This document shows positions 43,421-54,426 of a DNA stretch of 64,000 bases, piece after piece. The stretch lies in the NCBI RefSeq assembly GCF_003034995.1, contig NZ_PZKF01000003.1, forward strand, positions 1 through 64,000, read 5' to 3'. The number at the start of each line of letters is the position of its first letter. The stretch's first letter is position 1. The notes below the pieces were generated by a model. That model saw nothing but the letters and a program-made list of their open reading frames with translations, made no database searches and was not told where the DNA came from. The position numbers and the translations under genes are program-made. Source of the DNA: Phaeovulum veldkampii DSM 11550 (GTDB taxonomy: Bacteria; Pseudomonadota; Alphaproteobacteria; Rhodobacterales; Rhodobacteraceae).

Positions 43421-44842
43421 ATGAGTGACATTCTGATCGTTGACGACGAACGCGACATCCGCGAACTGATTGCAGACATCCTCAAGGACGAGGGGTTTGC
43501 CACCCGGCTGGCTGCCAATTCCGACGACTGCATGGAGGCACTGAACGCCGAGCCGCCGGCGCTGATGATCCTCGACATCTGGCTGAAAGACAGCCGGATG
43601 GACGGGATCGACATTCTCAAACAGGTGAAACGCGACAACCCCGATGTGCCGGTGATCATCATCTCCGGGCATGGCAATATCGAGATCGCGGTGGCCGCGA
43701 TTCGGCAGGGCGCCTATGACTTCATCGAAAAGCCGTTCAACATCGACCAGTTGATGGTGGTGATCACGCGGGCGATGGAAACCGCCCGGCTGCGGCGCGA
43801 AAACACCGCGCTGCGGCGGCGCGAGGTCACTTCGGCCGAGATGCTGGGCGCCTCGGCGGCGCTGCGCAAGCTGAAGGATCAGTTGGACCGGGTGACGAAA
43901 TCGAACGGCCGGGTGATGCTGACCGGCGAGCCGGGGTCGGGCAAAGAGGTGGCGGCGCGCTATATCCACGCCAATTCGACCCGCGCCACCGGCCCCTTTG
44001 TCACCGTCAGTTCGGCCTCGATCGCGCCCGAACGGATGGAAGAGGTGCTGTTTGGCCGCGAAACGCCCGAACGGGGCGTGGAAAAGGGCCTGCTGGAACA
44101 GGCGCACGGCGGGGTGATCTACTTTGACGAGGTCGCCGACATGCCGCTGGGCACACAGTCGAAAATCCTGCGGGTGCTGACTGAACAGCAGTTCACCCGC
44201 GCCGGCGGGGCCGACAAGGTGCGCGTCGATCTGCGGGTAATTTCTTCGACCACGCGCAACCTCACCGCTGAAATCGGTGCCGGGCGTTTTCGACAAGAGC
44301 TGTTCGACCGGCTGAATGTGGTCCCGATCCCGGTGCCGCCGCTGTCGGAACGGCGCGAGGATATCCCGCTGCTGGCGTCGCATTTCATCGAGACGTTCAA
44401 CCGTGTGCAGGGCCTGCCGCTGCGCGCCATCGGCGACGAGGCGGCGGCGATGCTGCAAACGATGGACTGGCCCGGCAACATCCGGCAATTGCGCAACGTG
44501 GTCGAGAGGGTGCTGATTCTGGGGGACGGTGCAGGCCCGATCGAGCCGCGCGAACTGCCGGGGCAGGATGCCGCCCCCGACGAGGGTCGGCTGGTGCTGG
44601 GCGGGCAGTTGGCCACGCTGCCCCTGCGTGAGGCGCGCGAATTGTTCGAGCGCGAATATCTGCTGACCCAGATCAACCGCTTTGGCGGCAACATTTCGCG
44701 CACCGCGAATTTCGTTGGGATGGAGCGCAGCGCGCTGCACCGCAAGCTGAAGTCGCTGGGGGTTGTTTCGTCGGCCAAATCGGGGGGGCGGGGCCTCAAT
44801 GGCGATGAGGGCGACGATCTGGACGAGGACGACGAGGGCTGA
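43421..44842 (+). CDS. ntrX: NtrX response regulator
   Basis: 473 residues. Receiver D52 (LMILDIWLKDSRMDGIDIL), AAA domain with LTGEPGSGKEVAARYIHAN and GGVIYFDEVADMPLG, and Fis HTH FGGNISRTANFVGMERSALH. As usual for NtrX the GAFTGA loop is absent (LFGRETPERGVEKGLLEQA). An acidic tail (DEGDDLDEDDEG) is a species-variable addition. One base separates it from ntrY. Confidence 0.94.
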   Translation: MSDILIVDDERDIRELIADILKDEGFATRLAANSDDCMEALNAEPPALMILDIWLKDSRMDGIDILKQVKRDNPDVPVIIISGHGNIEIAVAAIRQGAYDFIEKPFNIDQLMVVITRAMETARLRRENTALRRREVTSAEMLGASAALRKLKDQLDRVTKSNGRVMLTGEPGSGKEVAARYIHANSTRATGPFVTVSSASIAPERMEEVLFGRETPERGVEKGLLEQAHGGVIYFDEVADMPLGTQSKILRVLTEQQFTRAGGADKVRVDLRVISSTTRNLTAEIGAGRFRQELFDRLNVVPIPVPPLSERREDIPLLASHFIETFNRVQGLPLRAIGDEAAAMLQTMDWPGNIRQLRNVVERVLILGDGAGPIEPRELPGQDAAPDEGRLVLGGQLATLPLREARELFEREYLLTQINRFGGNISRTANFVGMERSALHRKLKSLGVVSSAKSGGRGLNGDEGDDLDEDDEG

Positions 44843-44856
44843 TCGCTGCCAGCACC

Positions 44857-44878
44857 GGCCCGGCGATGATGCCGGGCC
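44857..44878. terminator. Bidirectional terminator hairpin
   Basis: GGCCCGGC (44857-44864) pairs perfectly with GCCGGGCC (44871-44878) over loop GATGAT, between the convergent ntrX and J-domain genes. No T-run. Confidence 0.6.
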
Positions 44879-44884
44879 GTGAGC

Positions 44885-45514
44885 TTAGTCGCGGAAGCTG
44901 CGGCTGTCCTTGATCTGGTCCCAAGCCCAGACCACCTCTTGCAACTGCTCTTCCTGACTGCGGTCGCCGCCGTTCATGTCGGGATGAAGAACCTTGATCA
45001 GCGACTTGTATTGCTTGCGGATTTCCGGCTTTGACCAGGTGTCGCGGGCATCCAGAATTTCCAGCGCGCGGCGTTCGGTCGGCGGCAGCTTGCGCCCCGC
45101 AGTGACGCGGCCTGGGTTTTGCGTGGCGTTGGCGCCCAAAATCTCCATCGGGTCGGCAATGCCGTGGCGTGCCCAGGCGCGGGTTTCCTCGGACACTTTG
45201 GCAAAGGGCCGGGTGGGGCGTTCCCACACCGTGGCATTGTCCAGAAAGGCCTGAAACTCCTCTTCGGACTGGCCCTGAAAGTAGTTCCAGTTCAGGTTGT
45301 ATTCGCGGACATGGTCTTTGCAGAACCAGTAATAATCATCCAGCACCTTGGGCGACTTCGGCGCCCGATACTGGCCGGGCTGGGTGCAGCCCTGATGGTC
45401 GCATTGCCGCGTGGAGGTTTCGAAGGCGCCGGACATGCCGCGCTTGCCCTTCGCCCGCCGCTTCTTGTCGGAGGCGGCGGAGATATCGAAACCGAAGGGG
45501 TCGCTCTTGCTCAT
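44885..45514 (-). CDS. J-domain (DnaJ-like) co-chaperone
   Basis: 209 residues. The J domain is C-terminal: RALEILDARDTWSKPEIRKQ, then YKSLIKVLHPDMNGGDRSQE with the HPD tripeptide. The N-terminal part is Rhodobacteraceae-type (FGFDISAASDKKRRAKGKRG) with a CDHQGCTQPG segment that could bind zinc. It would stimulate an Hsp70 for specific clients. The start MSKSDPFG is chosen. Divergent from bolA. Confidence 0.86.
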   Translation of the reverse strand: MSKSDPFGFDISAASDKKRRAKGKRGMSGAFETSTRQCDHQGCTQPGQYRAPKSPKVLDDYYWFCKDHVREYNLNWNYFQGQSEEEFQAFLDNATVWERPTRPFAKVSEETRAWARHGIADPMEILGANATQNPGRVTAGRKLPPTERRALEILDARDTWSKPEIRKQYKSLIKVLHPDMNGGDRSQEEQLQEVVWAWDQIKDSRSFRD

Positions 45515-45596
45515 GGGGCCTCTGAAACATGCCTTCCCGACTCGGGACATCGAGTTTAGGGTTTTTCCGGGGACGTGAAAGGGGGCAATCCGAAAA

Positions 45597-45851
45597 ATGC
45601 GCGTTGTGGATGAAATCGTTGAAAAACTTTCGGTTTTCGAGGCCGAGGAACTGCTGGTCGAGGATGACAGTGCGCGCCATGCGGGCCATTCGGGGGCAAG
45701 CCCCGAGGGGCAGACGCATTTTCGGGTGCGGATGCGCGCTGCACGGCTGGCGCCGCTGAGCCGGATCGAGCGGCACCGGGCGGTTCACGCGGCCCTTGGC
45801 CCCGATCTGGTGGGGCGTATCCATGCGCTGGCGCTGGATCTGAACGCCTGA
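45597..45851 (+). CDS. bolA: BolA-family protein
   Basis: 84 residues. VDEIVEKLSVFEAEELLVED, then HAGHSGASPEGQTHFRVRM and RIERHRAVHAALGPDLVGRIHALAL, the conserved BolA pattern with the invariant C-terminal His. BolA proteins pair with monothiol glutaredoxins on Fe-S clusters and influence morphology and iron homeostasis. Divergent from the J-domain gene, a frequent pairing in this family. Confidence 0.9.
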   Translation: MRVVDEIVEKLSVFEAEELLVEDDSARHAGHSGASPEGQTHFRVRMRAARLAPLSRIERHRAVHAALGPDLVGRIHALALDLNA

Positions 45852-45869
45852 GCAGGTGGCGGGCGGGCC

Positions 45870-45913
45870 GGGGGGCCGTCTGCCCCCCCCGAGGATATTT
45901 GCACCAAGATGAA
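45870..45913 (+). repeat. Interspersed hairpin + GAGGATATTT element, copy B
   Basis: GGGGGGC (45870-45876) pairs with GCCCCCC (45882-45888), loop CGTCT, followed by the 23-base block 45891-45913 that matches copy A (36-58) at 22 of 23 positions. It sits between the convergent bolA and DUF4177 genes, so it probably terminates one or both. Confidence 0.65.
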
Positions 45914-45918
45914 AGGAG

Positions 45919-46278
45919 TCAGTCGCCGGTTGCCGGGCCAAGGCGGGGTGCGGCGCCCGGTTCGGTCAGCGCCGCAAGCCGCGGGGCGCGACCTTCGGGG
46001 GCCTCGGCGGTCAGGCCGCGGGGGGCCGGGTCGGCGACCGCAGCACAGGCGGGGCGGCGAAACACCAGAAGCGTGTGATAGACCGTGCTGCGCGAGGTCA
46101 GCCCGCTGCGTTCCTCGATCGGCAGAACATCGGCGCGCAGATATTCCCAGCCGTCGCGCGCCATTTCGTTCAGCGCGAGGGTCAGGGTGTGGGCGTGGCG
46201 ATCTTCGGCCGTTTTCAGCCCGCGTGCCTTTTCGGCGCGGGGCGGGGCGGGGATGACCTTGTAGTCGTAAGCCGTCAT
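45919..46278 (-). CDS. DUF4177 family protein
   Basis: 119 residues. The N-terminal half [20 protein letters not shown] and [19 protein letters not shown] is the DUF4177 pattern (short alpha/beta, W-E-Y core). The C-terminal tail is Pro/Ala-rich and probably disordered. Coupled to gatB by a four-base overlap. No known function. Confidence 0.8.
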   Translation of the reverse strand: MTAYDYKVIPAPPRAEKARGLKTAEDRHAHTLTLALNEMARDGWEYLRADVLPIEERSGLTSRSTVYHTLLVFRRPACAAVADPAPRGLTAEAPEGRAPRLAALTEPGAAPRLGPATGD

Positions 46279-47795
46279 TCCCCAAGCCCGAGTTTGCGCG
46301 CCACCATTTCGTTGACCACGGCAGGGTTGGCCTTGCCGCCGGTGGCTTTCAGCACCTGACCGGTGAACCAGCCCGCCAGTTTCGGGTTGGCCCTGGCCTT
46401 TTCGACCTGCGCCGGGTTGGCTGCGATGATCGCGTCCACCGCCGTTTCGATCGCGCCGGTGTCGGTGACCTGTTTCATGCCGCGGGCCTCGACGATCTGC
46501 GCCGGATCGCCGCCCTCGGTCCAGAGGATTTCGAACAGGTCTTTGGCGATCTTGCCCGAAATCTCGCCCGCGCCGATCAGGTCGAGCACGCCGCCCAGTT
46601 GCGCCGCGCTGACCGGGCTGTCGGCGATCGCCAGCCCTTGCTTGTTCAGCCGCCCGAACAATTCGTTGATCACCCAGTTTGCCGCCTGCTTGCCGTCGCG
46701 CCCCGCGGCCACCGCCTCGAAGAAAGCGGCGTTTTCGGCCTCGGCGGTCAGCACGCCCGCGTCATATTCGGTCAGCCCGAAATCCGCCACGAAGCGTGCC
46801 TTCTTGGCGTCGGGCAGTTCGGGCATGGTGGCGGCAATGTCATCGACCCAGGCCTGTTCGATCTCCAACGGCAGCAGGTCGGGGCAGGGGAAGTAGCGGT
46901 AGTCATGCGCCTCTTCCTTGGATCGCATGGAGCGGGTTTCGCCACGGTCGGGGTCATAGAGGCGGGTTTCCTGCACCACCGCGCCGCCGTCTTCGACGAT
47001 GGCGATCTGGCGGCGGGCCTCATAGTCGATGGCCTGCTGGATGAAGCGCATCGAGTTCATGTTCTTGATCTCGCACCGGATGCCCAGATACGAGAAATCG
47101 CCGGTTTCGATGAATTTCTCATAGGCGCCGGGGCGACAGATCGAGACGTTCACATCGCAGCGCAGGTTGCCGTTCTGCATGTTGCCGTCGCAGGTGCCCA
47201 GATAGCGCAGGATCTGGCGCAGCTTGCCGACGTAGGCCGCCGCTTCCTCGGGGCCGCGGATGTCGGGGCGGCTGACGATTTCCATCAGCGCCACGCCGGT
47301 GCGGTTGAGGTCCACAAAGCTCATGTTCGGGTCCATGTCGTGGATCGACTTGCCCGCATCCTGTTCGAGGTGGATGCGCTCGATGCGCACGCGCCGCGCG
47401 ATGCCCGGCCCCATATCGACGATGATTTCGCCCTCGCCCACGATCGGGTGGTAAAGCTGGCTGATCTGATAGCCCTGCGGCAGGTCGGGGTAAAAATAGT
47501 TCTTGCGGTCGAAGGCCGAGGTCAGGTTGATCTGCGCCTTCAGCCCCAGCCCGGTGCGCACTGCCTGCGCGACGCAGAATTCGTTGATGACCGGCAGCAT
47601 CCCCGGCATTGCCGCATCCACAAAGGCCACGTTGGCGTTGGGTTCCGACCCGAAGGTGGTGGAGGCGCCGGAGAACAGCTTGGCGTTCGAGGCGACCTGC
47701 GCGTGCACCTCCAGCCCGATCACCAGTTCCCAGTCGGCTTTGGCGCCGGCGATCACTTTGGGTTCGGGGGTGCGGTAGGCGAGGTGGTCAAGCAT
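46275..47795 (-). CDS. gatB: Asp-tRNA(Asn)/Glu-tRNA(Gln) amidotransferase subunit B
   Basis: 506 residues. [87 protein letters not shown] and the C-terminal YqeY-like tail domain. It forms GatCAB, which amidates mischarged Glu-tRNA(Gln) (and Asp-tRNA(Asn)). GatA and GatC are not adjacent, common in alphaproteobacteria. Upstream of the DUF4177 gene. Confidence 0.96.
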   Translation of the reverse strand: MLDHLAYRTPEPKVIAGAKADWELVIGLEVHAQVASNAKLFSGASTTFGSEPNANVAFVDAAMPGMLPVINEFCVAQAVRTGLGLKAQINLTSAFDRKNYFYPDLPQGYQISQLYHPIVGEGEIIVDMGPGIARRVRIERIHLEQDAGKSIHDMDPNMSFVDLNRTGVALMEIVSRPDIRGPEEAAAYVGKLRQILRYLGTCDGNMQNGNLRCDVNVSICRPGAYEKFIETGDFSYLGIRCEIKNMNSMRFIQQAIDYEARRQIAIVEDGGAVVQETRLYDPDRGETRSMRSKEEAHDYRYFPCPDLLPLEIEQAWVDDIAATMPELPDAKKARFVADFGLTEYDAGVLTAEAENAAFFEAVAAGRDGKQAANWVINELFGRLNKQGLAIADSPVSAAQLGGVLDLIGAGEISGKIAKDLFEILWTEGGDPAQIVEARGMKQVTDTGAIETAVDAIIAANPAQVEKARANPKLAGWFTGQVLKATGGKANPAVVNEMVARKLGLGE

Positions 47796-47856
47796 GGCGT
47801 GTCCTTTCGGCGATGGCCGGAGTTTTAGGGCAGGGGCCGGGCAGCGGCAAGGCCCG

Positions 47857-50418
47857 TCATCCCCCCGCTGCCAGAAGCCGCGCCACCATTTCGCCGGTGT
47901 CGCGGCTCAGCCCCGGCTGGGCGCTGATCCGGCCAAGTTCGGCCCGCATCAGTGCCTGCCGGTGGGCATCATAGCGCGGCCAGGTCTCGAACGCGGTGGA
48001 CATCCGCGCGGTGGTTTGCGGGTTGATCGGGTCAAGCCGGATCAGCCAGTCGGCGTAGAACCGGTAACCCGCGCCCGAGGCATGGTGAAAGCCTGCGTGA
48101 TTGGCGGCAAGCCCCCCCATCAGCGCGCGGAAGCGGTTGGGGTTCTTCCAGTCGAAATCGGGCAGGGCGGCCAGATGGGCGGCGGTTTCGGCGGCCAGAT
48201 CGGGGGCGGCGTGCAGCACCTGCACCATGAACCACTTGTCCATCACCAGCCGGTCATGGGCAAAGCCGTCGCGGAACCGGGCCAGCGCGCCCGCGGCGCG
48301 GTTCATCTCGATCAGGCAGGCCAGCGCCGCCAGCCGCTCGGTCATGGTGGTGGCCGCATCGCACAGGCGTTCGGCCCGGGCGCCGTTATCGAGCCGGTTC
48401 AGCAGTCCGAGGCAGGCCATGCGCAGCGCTCGCCGCCCGGCGGGGGCGGCGTCGGGGGAGAACGGGCCGGGGTCGGCCATTGCCGCAAAGACGGCTTGCA
48501 GCGCGCCCTCATGCGCGGTGGCGATGGCATGGGTCAGCCGCGCGCGGGCGCCGTGGATCTCGGCCGGGTCGGGGGGGGTGCCGGCCGCGTGCAGGGCGGT
48601 GGCGATCTCGTCTTCCGACGGCAGGCGCAGGCAGAGCGCGCCAAAGGCCGGGTCGGCGGGCGCATCGGCCAGAACGCGGCCATAGGCGGCGATCAGGTCG
48701 GGGTCGGGGGCGGCGCCGCCGACCATTGCCATCAGCGCGCTGCGGGCAAGGCTGCGCCCCGCTTCCCATCGGTTGAAGGGGTCGGTGTCATGGGCGAACA
48801 GAAACGCGCGTTCGGCCTGCGTCGTTTCCCGCTCCAGCACCACGGGGGCGGAAAAGCCCCGCAGGATCGAGGGCACCGGCCGCGCGGCCAGCCCCTCGAA
48901 GGCAAAACTCTGGCTGGCCTCGGTCATTTCCAGCAGGCGCGTCGGCACTACCTCGTCGCCGTTTTGGCCCAGAAGGCCCACGGCGATCGGGATTACCCGA
49001 GGCGTCTTGACCGGCTGGCCCGGCGTGGGGGGCGTTTCTTGGGTGAAGGTCAGGGTATAGCGGCTGCCGTCCCAGTCTTCGGTCACCCGCAGCCGCGGCG
49101 TGCCCGCCTCGGAATACCAGCGTTTGAACTGGGTCAGATCGCGGCCGGTGGCATGTTCGAACACCGTCAGCCAATCCTCGATCGTCGCCGCCTGCCCGTC
49201 GTGGCGGTCAAAGTAGAGGTCAAGCGCGCGGCGATAGCCGTCATCGCCCACCAGACGGCGCAGCATCCCCACCACCTCGGCGCCCTTTTCATAGACGGTC
49301 GCGGTGTAGAAGTTGTTGATCTCGATATAGCTTTCAGGGCGCACCGGGTGTGCGAGCGGCCCCTGATCCTCGCGGAACTGGCGCGCGCGCAGGGCCAGCA
49401 CATCTTCGATCCGCTTGACCGCCGCGCTGCGGATGTCAGAGGTGAATTGCTGGTCGCGGTAGACCGTCAGCCCTTCTTTCAGGCAAAGCTGGAACCAGTC
49501 GCGGCAGGTGATGCGGTTGCCGGTCCAGTTGTGGAAATATTCATGCGCGATCACGCTTTCGATGCGTTCGTAATCGGCATCCGTCGCGGTTTCGGGGCTG
49601 GCCAGCACGAGTTTGGAGTTGAAGATGTTCAGCCCCTTGTTCTCCATCGCGCCCATGTTGAAATCATCGACGGCGACGATGTTGAACACGTCCAGATCGT
49701 ATTCGCGGCCATAGGCCTCTTCGTCCCAGCGCATCGACCGCTTCAGCGCCTCCATCGCGAAACCGCAGCGCGCCTCGTCGCCGCGGCGCACCCAGATCGC
49801 CAGATCGACCGACCGCCCAGAGGCGGTGGTGAAGCGGTCGCGCAGCGCCACCAGATCGCCCGCCACAAGTGCGAACAGATAGGCGGGTTTGGGCCAGGGG
49901 TCGTGCCATTCGGCCCAGCCCGTGCCCTGTGCCACCGGGTTGCCGTTTGACAGCAGCACCGGCAGGTCGCTTTCGATCCGCACCCGGAACGGCGCCATCA
50001 CATCGGGTCGGTCGGGGTAAAAGGTGATGTGGCGAAAGCCCTCGGCCTCGCATTGGGTGCAGAACATCCCGCCTGACATGTAAAGCCCTTCCAGCGCGGT
50101 ATTGGCGGCGGGGTCGATCTCGACCTCGGATTCCAGCACGAAGGCGGCGGCGGGCAGGGCGCGGGCCGCGATCGTCAGCCCGGTCTCGGTCAGTGTGTAA
50201 TCGGCGGGCGGCAGGGCGTGGCCATCAAGCCGCAGCGCCAACAGGCGCAGCCCCTCGCCATCCAGTCGCAGATCGGCGCCGGGGGATTGTGGCGTCAGAT
50301 CCAGCCGCGCCAGCACCTGCGTGGCGCAGGGTGCAAGGCGAAAGGTCAGCGCGACCTGATCGACCCGGAACGGGTAGGGGGTATAGTCTGCAAGACGTTT
50401 GGGCTGGGGGGCGGTCAT
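47857..50418 (-). CDS. pepN: Aminopeptidase N (M1 family)
   Basis: 853 residues. Substrate-recognition [12 protein letters not shown], zinc motif [20 protein letters not shown] with the second Glu in [13 protein letters not shown], and the PepN-type ending ([20 protein letters not shown]). Cytosolic broad-specificity aminopeptidase finishing protein turnover. Start at [19 protein letters not shown]; the longer frame upstream adds a non-family segment. Confidence 0.95.
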   Translation of the reverse strand: MTAPQPKRLADYTPYPFRVDQVALTFRLAPCATQVLARLDLTPQSPGADLRLDGEGLRLLALRLDGHALPPADYTLTETGLTIAARALPAAAFVLESEVEIDPAANTALEGLYMSGGMFCTQCEAEGFRHITFYPDRPDVMAPFRVRIESDLPVLLSNGNPVAQGTGWAEWHDPWPKPAYLFALVAGDLVALRDRFTTASGRSVDLAIWVRRGDEARCGFAMEALKRSMRWDEEAYGREYDLDVFNIVAVDDFNMGAMENKGLNIFNSKLVLASPETATDADYERIESVIAHEYFHNWTGNRITCRDWFQLCLKEGLTVYRDQQFTSDIRSAAVKRIEDVLALRARQFREDQGPLAHPVRPESYIEINNFYTATVYEKGAEVVGMLRRLVGDDGYRRALDLYFDRHDGQAATIEDWLTVFEHATGRDLTQFKRWYSEAGTPRLRVTEDWDGSRYTLTFTQETPPTPGQPVKTPRVIPIAVGLLGQNGDEVVPTRLLEMTEASQSFAFEGLAARPVPSILRGFSAPVVLERETTQAERAFLFAHDTDPFNRWEAGRSLARSALMAMVGGAAPDPDLIAAYGRVLADAPADPAFGALCLRLPSEDEIATALHAAGTPPDPAEIHGARARLTHAIATAHEGALQAVFAAMADPGPFSPDAAPAGRRALRMACLGLLNRLDNGARAERLCDAATTMTERLAALACLIEMNRAAGALARFRDGFAHDRLVMDKWFMVQVLHAAPDLAAETAAHLAALPDFDWKNPNRFRALMGGLAANHAGFHHASGAGYRFYADWLIRLDPINPQTTARMSTAFETWPRYDAHRQALMRAELGRISAQPGLSRDTGEMVARLLAAGG

Positions 50419-50514
50419 GGCGGCTCCGGGTTCGGGTGGCGGGGCGAAGGTAGGCCCGCGCCCGCGCCGGGGCAAGGCGTTGCGCGCGCAGGGCGCGCCC
50501 GCTATTGCTGCAAT

Positions 50515-50712
50515 ATGCCGAAAACCCGCCGCCCCAGCGACCTGCCGGAAAAGATCTGCGCCACCTGCGGCCGCCCGTTCCGCTGGCGCAAGAAGTGGGC
50601 GCGCGACTGGGAGGCGGTGCGGCATTGTTCGGATGCCTGCCGAACCGGGCGCTACCTGCGCGCTCAAAACGGAGACGGTGCAACCACGCCAAAAACTGGT
50701 AAAAAAAATTGA
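50515..50712 (+). CDS. DUF2256 zinc-ribbon-like protein
   Basis: 65 residues. [20 protein letters not shown], then [20 protein letters not shown], the complete DUF2256 pattern with four cysteines (C-x2-C and two downstream) suitable for zinc. Often found near photolyase/cryptochrome genes, which are not present here. Function unknown. Divergent from pepN. Confidence 0.88.
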   Translation: MPKTRRPSDLPEKICATCGRPFRWRKKWARDWEAVRHCSDACRTGRYLRAQNGDGATTPKTGKKN

Positions 50713-50790
50713 CCAGTTTCTTGCTGCATCCCGGCAATTGCTTTAAACACGCGGCAAGCCCCGCAGCGGGCAAGTGACAGGGGGGCGCCG

Positions 50791-52944
50791 ATGATAGATC
50801 GGGTCGAACGTGAAGGGCTGGCCGTGGATGTGCGGCTGGCGGAGTTCATTGAAACGCAGGCCCTGCCGGGAAGCGGCGTCACGGCTGCGGCGTTCTGGGC
50901 GGGGCTGTCGGGGCTGATCCACGGGCTGGGGCCGCGCAACCGTGCGCTGCTGGACCGGCGGGCCGAGATTGCGCGGGCACTGGATGGCTGGCATATCGCG
51001 CGGCGGGGGCAGCCGCATGACCCGGCAGCCTATCGCGCCTTTCTGGCCGAGATCGGATACCTCGTTCCCGAAGGCCCCGATTTCACCATTCAAACCGGCC
51101 CGACCGACCCCGAGATCGCCACGGTTCCTGGCCCGCAACTGGTGGTGCCGATCCTCAACGCGCGCTATGCGCTGAACGCAGCCAATGCGCGGTGGGGCAG
51201 CCTGTATGATGCGCTTTACGGCACCGATGCGCTGGGCGATCTGCCCGGTGGGTCGGGTTATGACCCGGCGCGGGGCGCGCGCGTGGTGGCCTGGGGCCGG
51301 GCGTTTCTGGATCAGGCGGCGCCGCTGGCGGTTGGCAGCCATGCCGATGTGGCGGGCTACCGGGTGGAAGACGGGGCGCTGGTGCCCGCCCTTGCCCGGC
51401 CCGCACAGTTCGCAGGCTGGCGCGGCGCACCCGAGGCGCCCGAGGCGATCTGCCTGAAAAACAACGGCTTGCATATCGTTCTTGAGATCGACCCCCAGCA
51501 TCCGATCGGGGCCACCGATCCAGCCCATCTGGCCGATATCCGGCTGGAATCCGCGCTGTCGGCGATCATGGATTGCGAAGACAGCGTGGCGGCGGTGGAT
51601 GCCGCCGACAAGGTGGCGGTCTATGCCAACTGGCTGGGCCTGATGCGCGGTGATCTGGAGGAAACGGTCACCAAGGGCGGCCGCAGCTTTACCCGCCGGC
51701 TGAACGATGACCTGACCTTTACCGCGCCGGATGGGGCGGCGCTGCGGCTGAAAGGGCGCGCGCTGATGTTGGTGCGCAATGTGGGCCATCTGATGACCAC
51801 ACCCGCCGTGCTGGACCGAGAGGGCCGCGAGGCGCCCGAGGGGCTGCTGGATGCGATGGTCACCACGCTGGGCGCGCTGCACGATCTGCGCAAGTCCCGC
51901 GGCCCGCGCAATTCTGCAACCGGCTCGGTCTATGTGGTCAAGCCCAAGATGCACGGCCCCGACGAGGTGGCCTTTGCCGATGACATTTTCACGGCCGTCG
52001 AGGCCGCACTGGGCCTGCCGCGCTATACGGTCAAGCTGGGCATCATGGACGAGGAACGCCGCACCAGCGCGAACCTCAAGGAATGTATCCGCGCCGCGGC
52101 CAACCGCGTGGCCTTTGTCAACACCGGGTTCCTCGATCGCACCGGCGACGAGATCAACGCCTCGATGGAGGCAGGCCCGATGCTGCGCAAGGCCGAGATG
52201 CGGGGCCAGCCCTGGCTCTCGGCCTATGAGGATCGCAACGTCGATATCGGGCTGGCCTGCGGGCTGTCGGGGCGGGCGCAGATCGGCAAGGGCATGTGGG
52301 CCATGCCCGACCGGATGGCGGCGATGCTGGCCGAAAAGATCGCCCATCCGATGGCCGGGGCCAATTGCGCCTGGGTGCCCAGCCCTACGGCGGCCACCCT
52401 GCATGCCACGCATTATCACACGGTGGACGTGTTCGCCCGCCAGCGCGAGATTGCGGCGCAGGGGCGCCCGGCGCGTCTGGATGACCTGCTGACGATTCCG
52501 GTTGCCCTTGGGCGCAACTGGTCCGAGGCCGAAGTGACACAAGAGCTGGAAAACAACGCCCAGGGCATTTTGGGCTATGTGGTGCGCTGGGTCGATCAGG
52601 GCGTGGGCTGTTCCAAGGTGCCTGACATTCACGACGTGGGCCTGATGGAAGACCGCGCAACTTGCCGGATCTCCTCGCAGGCGCTGGCCAACTGGCTGCA
52701 TCATGGCGTGGTCAGCGCCGATCAGGTCATGGCGGCGCTGCGCAAGATGGCGGCGGTGGTGGACCGGCAGAACGCGGGCGACCCGGCCTATCGGCCGATG
52801 GCGCCGGAGTTTGACGGGTCGGCCTTCCGCGCGGCCTGCGATCTGGTGTTTCATGGCCGCGCCCAGCCTTCGGGCTATACCGAACCCGTGTTGCACGCCC
52901 GCCGCGCCGAAGCCAAAAGCAATCAGACAGGAGCGATCGCATGA
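50791..52944 (+). CDS. glcB: Malate synthase G
   Basis: 717 residues, the usual length of the G isozyme. [40 protein letters not shown], the [20 protein letters not shown] region, [13 protein letters not shown]-like NLKECIRAA, and the C-terminal catalytic [20 protein letters not shown]. It condenses glyoxylate with acetyl-CoA, linking with the glycerate kinase of this window to C2 metabolism. It overlaps the next gene by four bases. Confidence 0.96.
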   Translation: MIDRVEREGLAVDVRLAEFIETQALPGSGVTAAAFWAGLSGLIHGLGPRNRALLDRRAEIARALDGWHIARRGQPHDPAAYRAFLAEIGYLVPEGPDFTIQTGPTDPEIATVPGPQLVVPILNARYALNAANARWGSLYDALYGTDALGDLPGGSGYDPARGARVVAWGRAFLDQAAPLAVGSHADVAGYRVEDGALVPALARPAQFAGWRGAPEAPEAICLKNNGLHIVLEIDPQHPIGATDPAHLADIRLESALSAIMDCEDSVAAVDAADKVAVYANWLGLMRGDLEETVTKGGRSFTRRLNDDLTFTAPDGAALRLKGRALMLVRNVGHLMTTPAVLDREGREAPEGLLDAMVTTLGALHDLRKSRGPRNSATGSVYVVKPKMHGPDEVAFADDIFTAVEAALGLPRYTVKLGIMDEERRTSANLKECIRAAANRVAFVNTGFLDRTGDEINASMEAGPMLRKAEMRGQPWLSAYEDRNVDIGLACGLSGRAQIGKGMWAMPDRMAAMLAEKIAHPMAGANCAWVPSPTAATLHATHYHTVDVFARQREIAAQGRPARLDDLLTIPVALGRNWSEAEVTQELENNAQGILGYVVRWVDQGVGCSKVPDIHDVGLMEDRATCRISSQALANWLHHGVVSADQVMAALRKMAAVVDRQNAGDPAYRPMAPEFDGSAFRAACDLVFHGRAQPSGYTEPVLHARRAEAKSNQTGAIA

Positions 52945-53366
52945 GCCTGACACTGGACGCCGCCCGCCGCATCCTTGCCGCCACCCGTGCGGAGGGCCGT
53001 GCGCAACAGATGAAGCCCCTCTCGGTGGTGGTGCTGGATGCGGGCGGGCATGTGATCGCCTTTGAACGCGAAGACGGTGCCAGTGCGGGCCGGTTCGACA
53101 TCGCGCGGGCCAAGGCCTATGGCGCGGTGATGCTGGGCATGGGCGGGCGGGCGCAGATGGCGCGGGCCGAGGCGCAAGGCTATTTCATGGCGGCGCTGAA
53201 CGGGGTGTTTGACGGCAAGGTGCTGCCAGTGCCGGGCGGCGTGCTGGTGCGCGATGCCGTGGGCGCGATCATCGGCGCGGTGGGCGTGACCGGCGACACA
53301 TCCGACAATGACGCCGCCGCTGCGCTGGCGGGGATTGCTGCGGCAGGTCTGACCGGCGAGGCATAG
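52941..53366 (+). CDS. GlcG/HbpS-like protein (DUF336)
   Basis: 141 residues. [66 protein letters not shown] and [20 protein letters not shown] are the GlcG/HbpS signature. Some members bind heme; GlcG of the glycolate operon has no defined reaction. Coupling to malate synthase G matches the known glc operon association. Confidence 0.88.
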   Translation: MSLTLDAARRILAATRAEGRAQQMKPLSVVVLDAGGHVIAFEREDGASAGRFDIARAKAYGAVMLGMGGRAQMARAEAQGYFMAALNGVFDGKVLPVPGGVLVRDAVGAIIGAVGVTGDTSDNDAAAALAGIAAAGLTGEA

Positions 53367-53449
53367 GCCGCCGGGCAGGGATGCGAACGGCAGGGCTTTC
53401 CCTCGGCCGGGCCACGCCCTAGTCTTGGAGTTCAGTTCAAGGAAGGCCC

Positions 53450-54214
53450 ATGCACCCTGCCAGACCCAGACCCGTTATCGGCATCATCGGCAATTCGAAC
53501 CTGCTGAACGGCGATTATCCCGCCCATACCGGCGGCACGATGAACAGCGCGGCAGTGGCCGAGGTCGCGGGTTGCCTGCCGCTGCTGATCCCGGCCGACC
53601 CGCGCTATGTCCGCATCGAGGAGTTGATGGCGGTCTGCGACGGGTTTTTGCTGACCGGCGGGCGCCCCAATGTCCACCCTTCGGAATATGGCGAGGAGGA
53701 AACCCCCGCCCATGGCGCCTTTGACCGCAGCCGCGATGCGGTGACGCTGCCGCTGGTGCGGGCCTGCGTGGCGCGGGGGCAGCCGATCTTTGGCATCTGC
53801 CGCGGCTTTCAAGAGGTGAACGTGGCGATGGGCGGCACGCTTTACCCCGAAATCCGCGATTTGCCGGGGCGGATGAACCACCGGATGCCGCCCGATGGCA
53901 GCCTTGACGAAAAGTTTGCCCTGCGGCATCCGGTGCGGCTGACTGAGGGCGGGCTGTTTCACCACCTGCTGGGCGCCACCGAGGTTCGGGTGAATTCGCT
54001 GCACGGCCAGGGCATCAAGACGCCCGGCGCGCGGATCGTGATCGAGGGCTGGGCGCCCGACGGCACGCCCGAGGCGATCCACGTCAAGGATGCGCCGGGC
54101 TTCACCGCCTCGGTGCAATGGCACCCGGAATGGCACGCCGATTCGGACCCGGTATCGCGCCCGCTGTTCGAAGCCTTTGGCGCCGCCGCGCGAGCCTTTG
54201 CGGCCAGCCGTTAG
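53450..54214 (+). CDS. Gamma-glutamyl-GABA hydrolase-like class I amidotransferase (PuuD)
   Basis: 254 residues, peptidase C26. Nucleophile Cys in PIFGICRGFQEVNVAMGGTL, catalytic His-x-Glu in ASVQWHPEWHAD, and GFLLTGGRPNVHPSEYG upstream. PuuD releases GABA in putrescine use, but homologues also cleave other gamma-glutamyl amides; no other puu genes are present. Substrate uncertain. Confidence 0.88.
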   Translation: MHPARPRPVIGIIGNSNLLNGDYPAHTGGTMNSAAVAEVAGCLPLLIPADPRYVRIEELMAVCDGFLLTGGRPNVHPSEYGEEETPAHGAFDRSRDAVTLPLVRACVARGQPIFGICRGFQEVNVAMGGTLYPEIRDLPGRMNHRMPPDGSLDEKFALRHPVRLTEGGLFHHLLGATEVRVNSLHGQGIKTPGARIVIEGWAPDGTPEAIHVKDAPGFTASVQWHPEWHADSDPVSRPLFEAFGAAARAFAASR

Positions 54215-54249
54215 GCGACCGGCCCGTCAGGCCCCGAGGGTGCCGCGGA

Positions 54250-54426
54250 TCAGATCGCGGCCCAGTCGTTGAAGCGCGGACGTGCGGTTTCGCCCATCTG
54301 CGGCTGCCGCTGGGCAGTCTGCGCCGTGCCCTGCTGCGGTTGTGCGGACGGGGCGTCCTGCGTCGTGGTGCTGCCTTGCTGCGGCCATTGCGCGCCGGTT
54401 GCGCCCATCTGCGTCGTCGGTTGCAT
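54250..54426 (-). CDS. 58-residue Gln/Thr-rich putative protein
   Basis: The frame begins MQPTTQMGATGAQWPQQGST, has QPQQGTAQTAQRQPQMGE in the middle and ends RPRFNDWAAI. AAGGGA lies seven bases before ATG. Low-complexity, probably disordered, with a compact hydrophobic C-terminus. Convergent with the PuuD-like gene. No family recognised; codon use and a clear ribosome-binding site support translation. Confidence 0.45.
   Translation of the reverse strand: MQPTTQMGATGAQWPQQGSTTTQDAPSAQPQQGTAQTAQRQPQMGETARPRFNDWAAI

Noticed and set aside
47794-49950. 718-residue open frame on the plus strand
   Set aside because: Antisense to pepN, which has all M1 motifs; composition typical of a shadow frame.
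50515-50712. DUF2256 gene as evidence for an adjacent photolyase/cryptochrome
   Set aside because: Neighbours are pepN and glcB; no photolyase motif present.
50743-52953. 736-residue open frame on the minus strand
   Set aside because: Antisense to malate synthase G; no recognisable motif.
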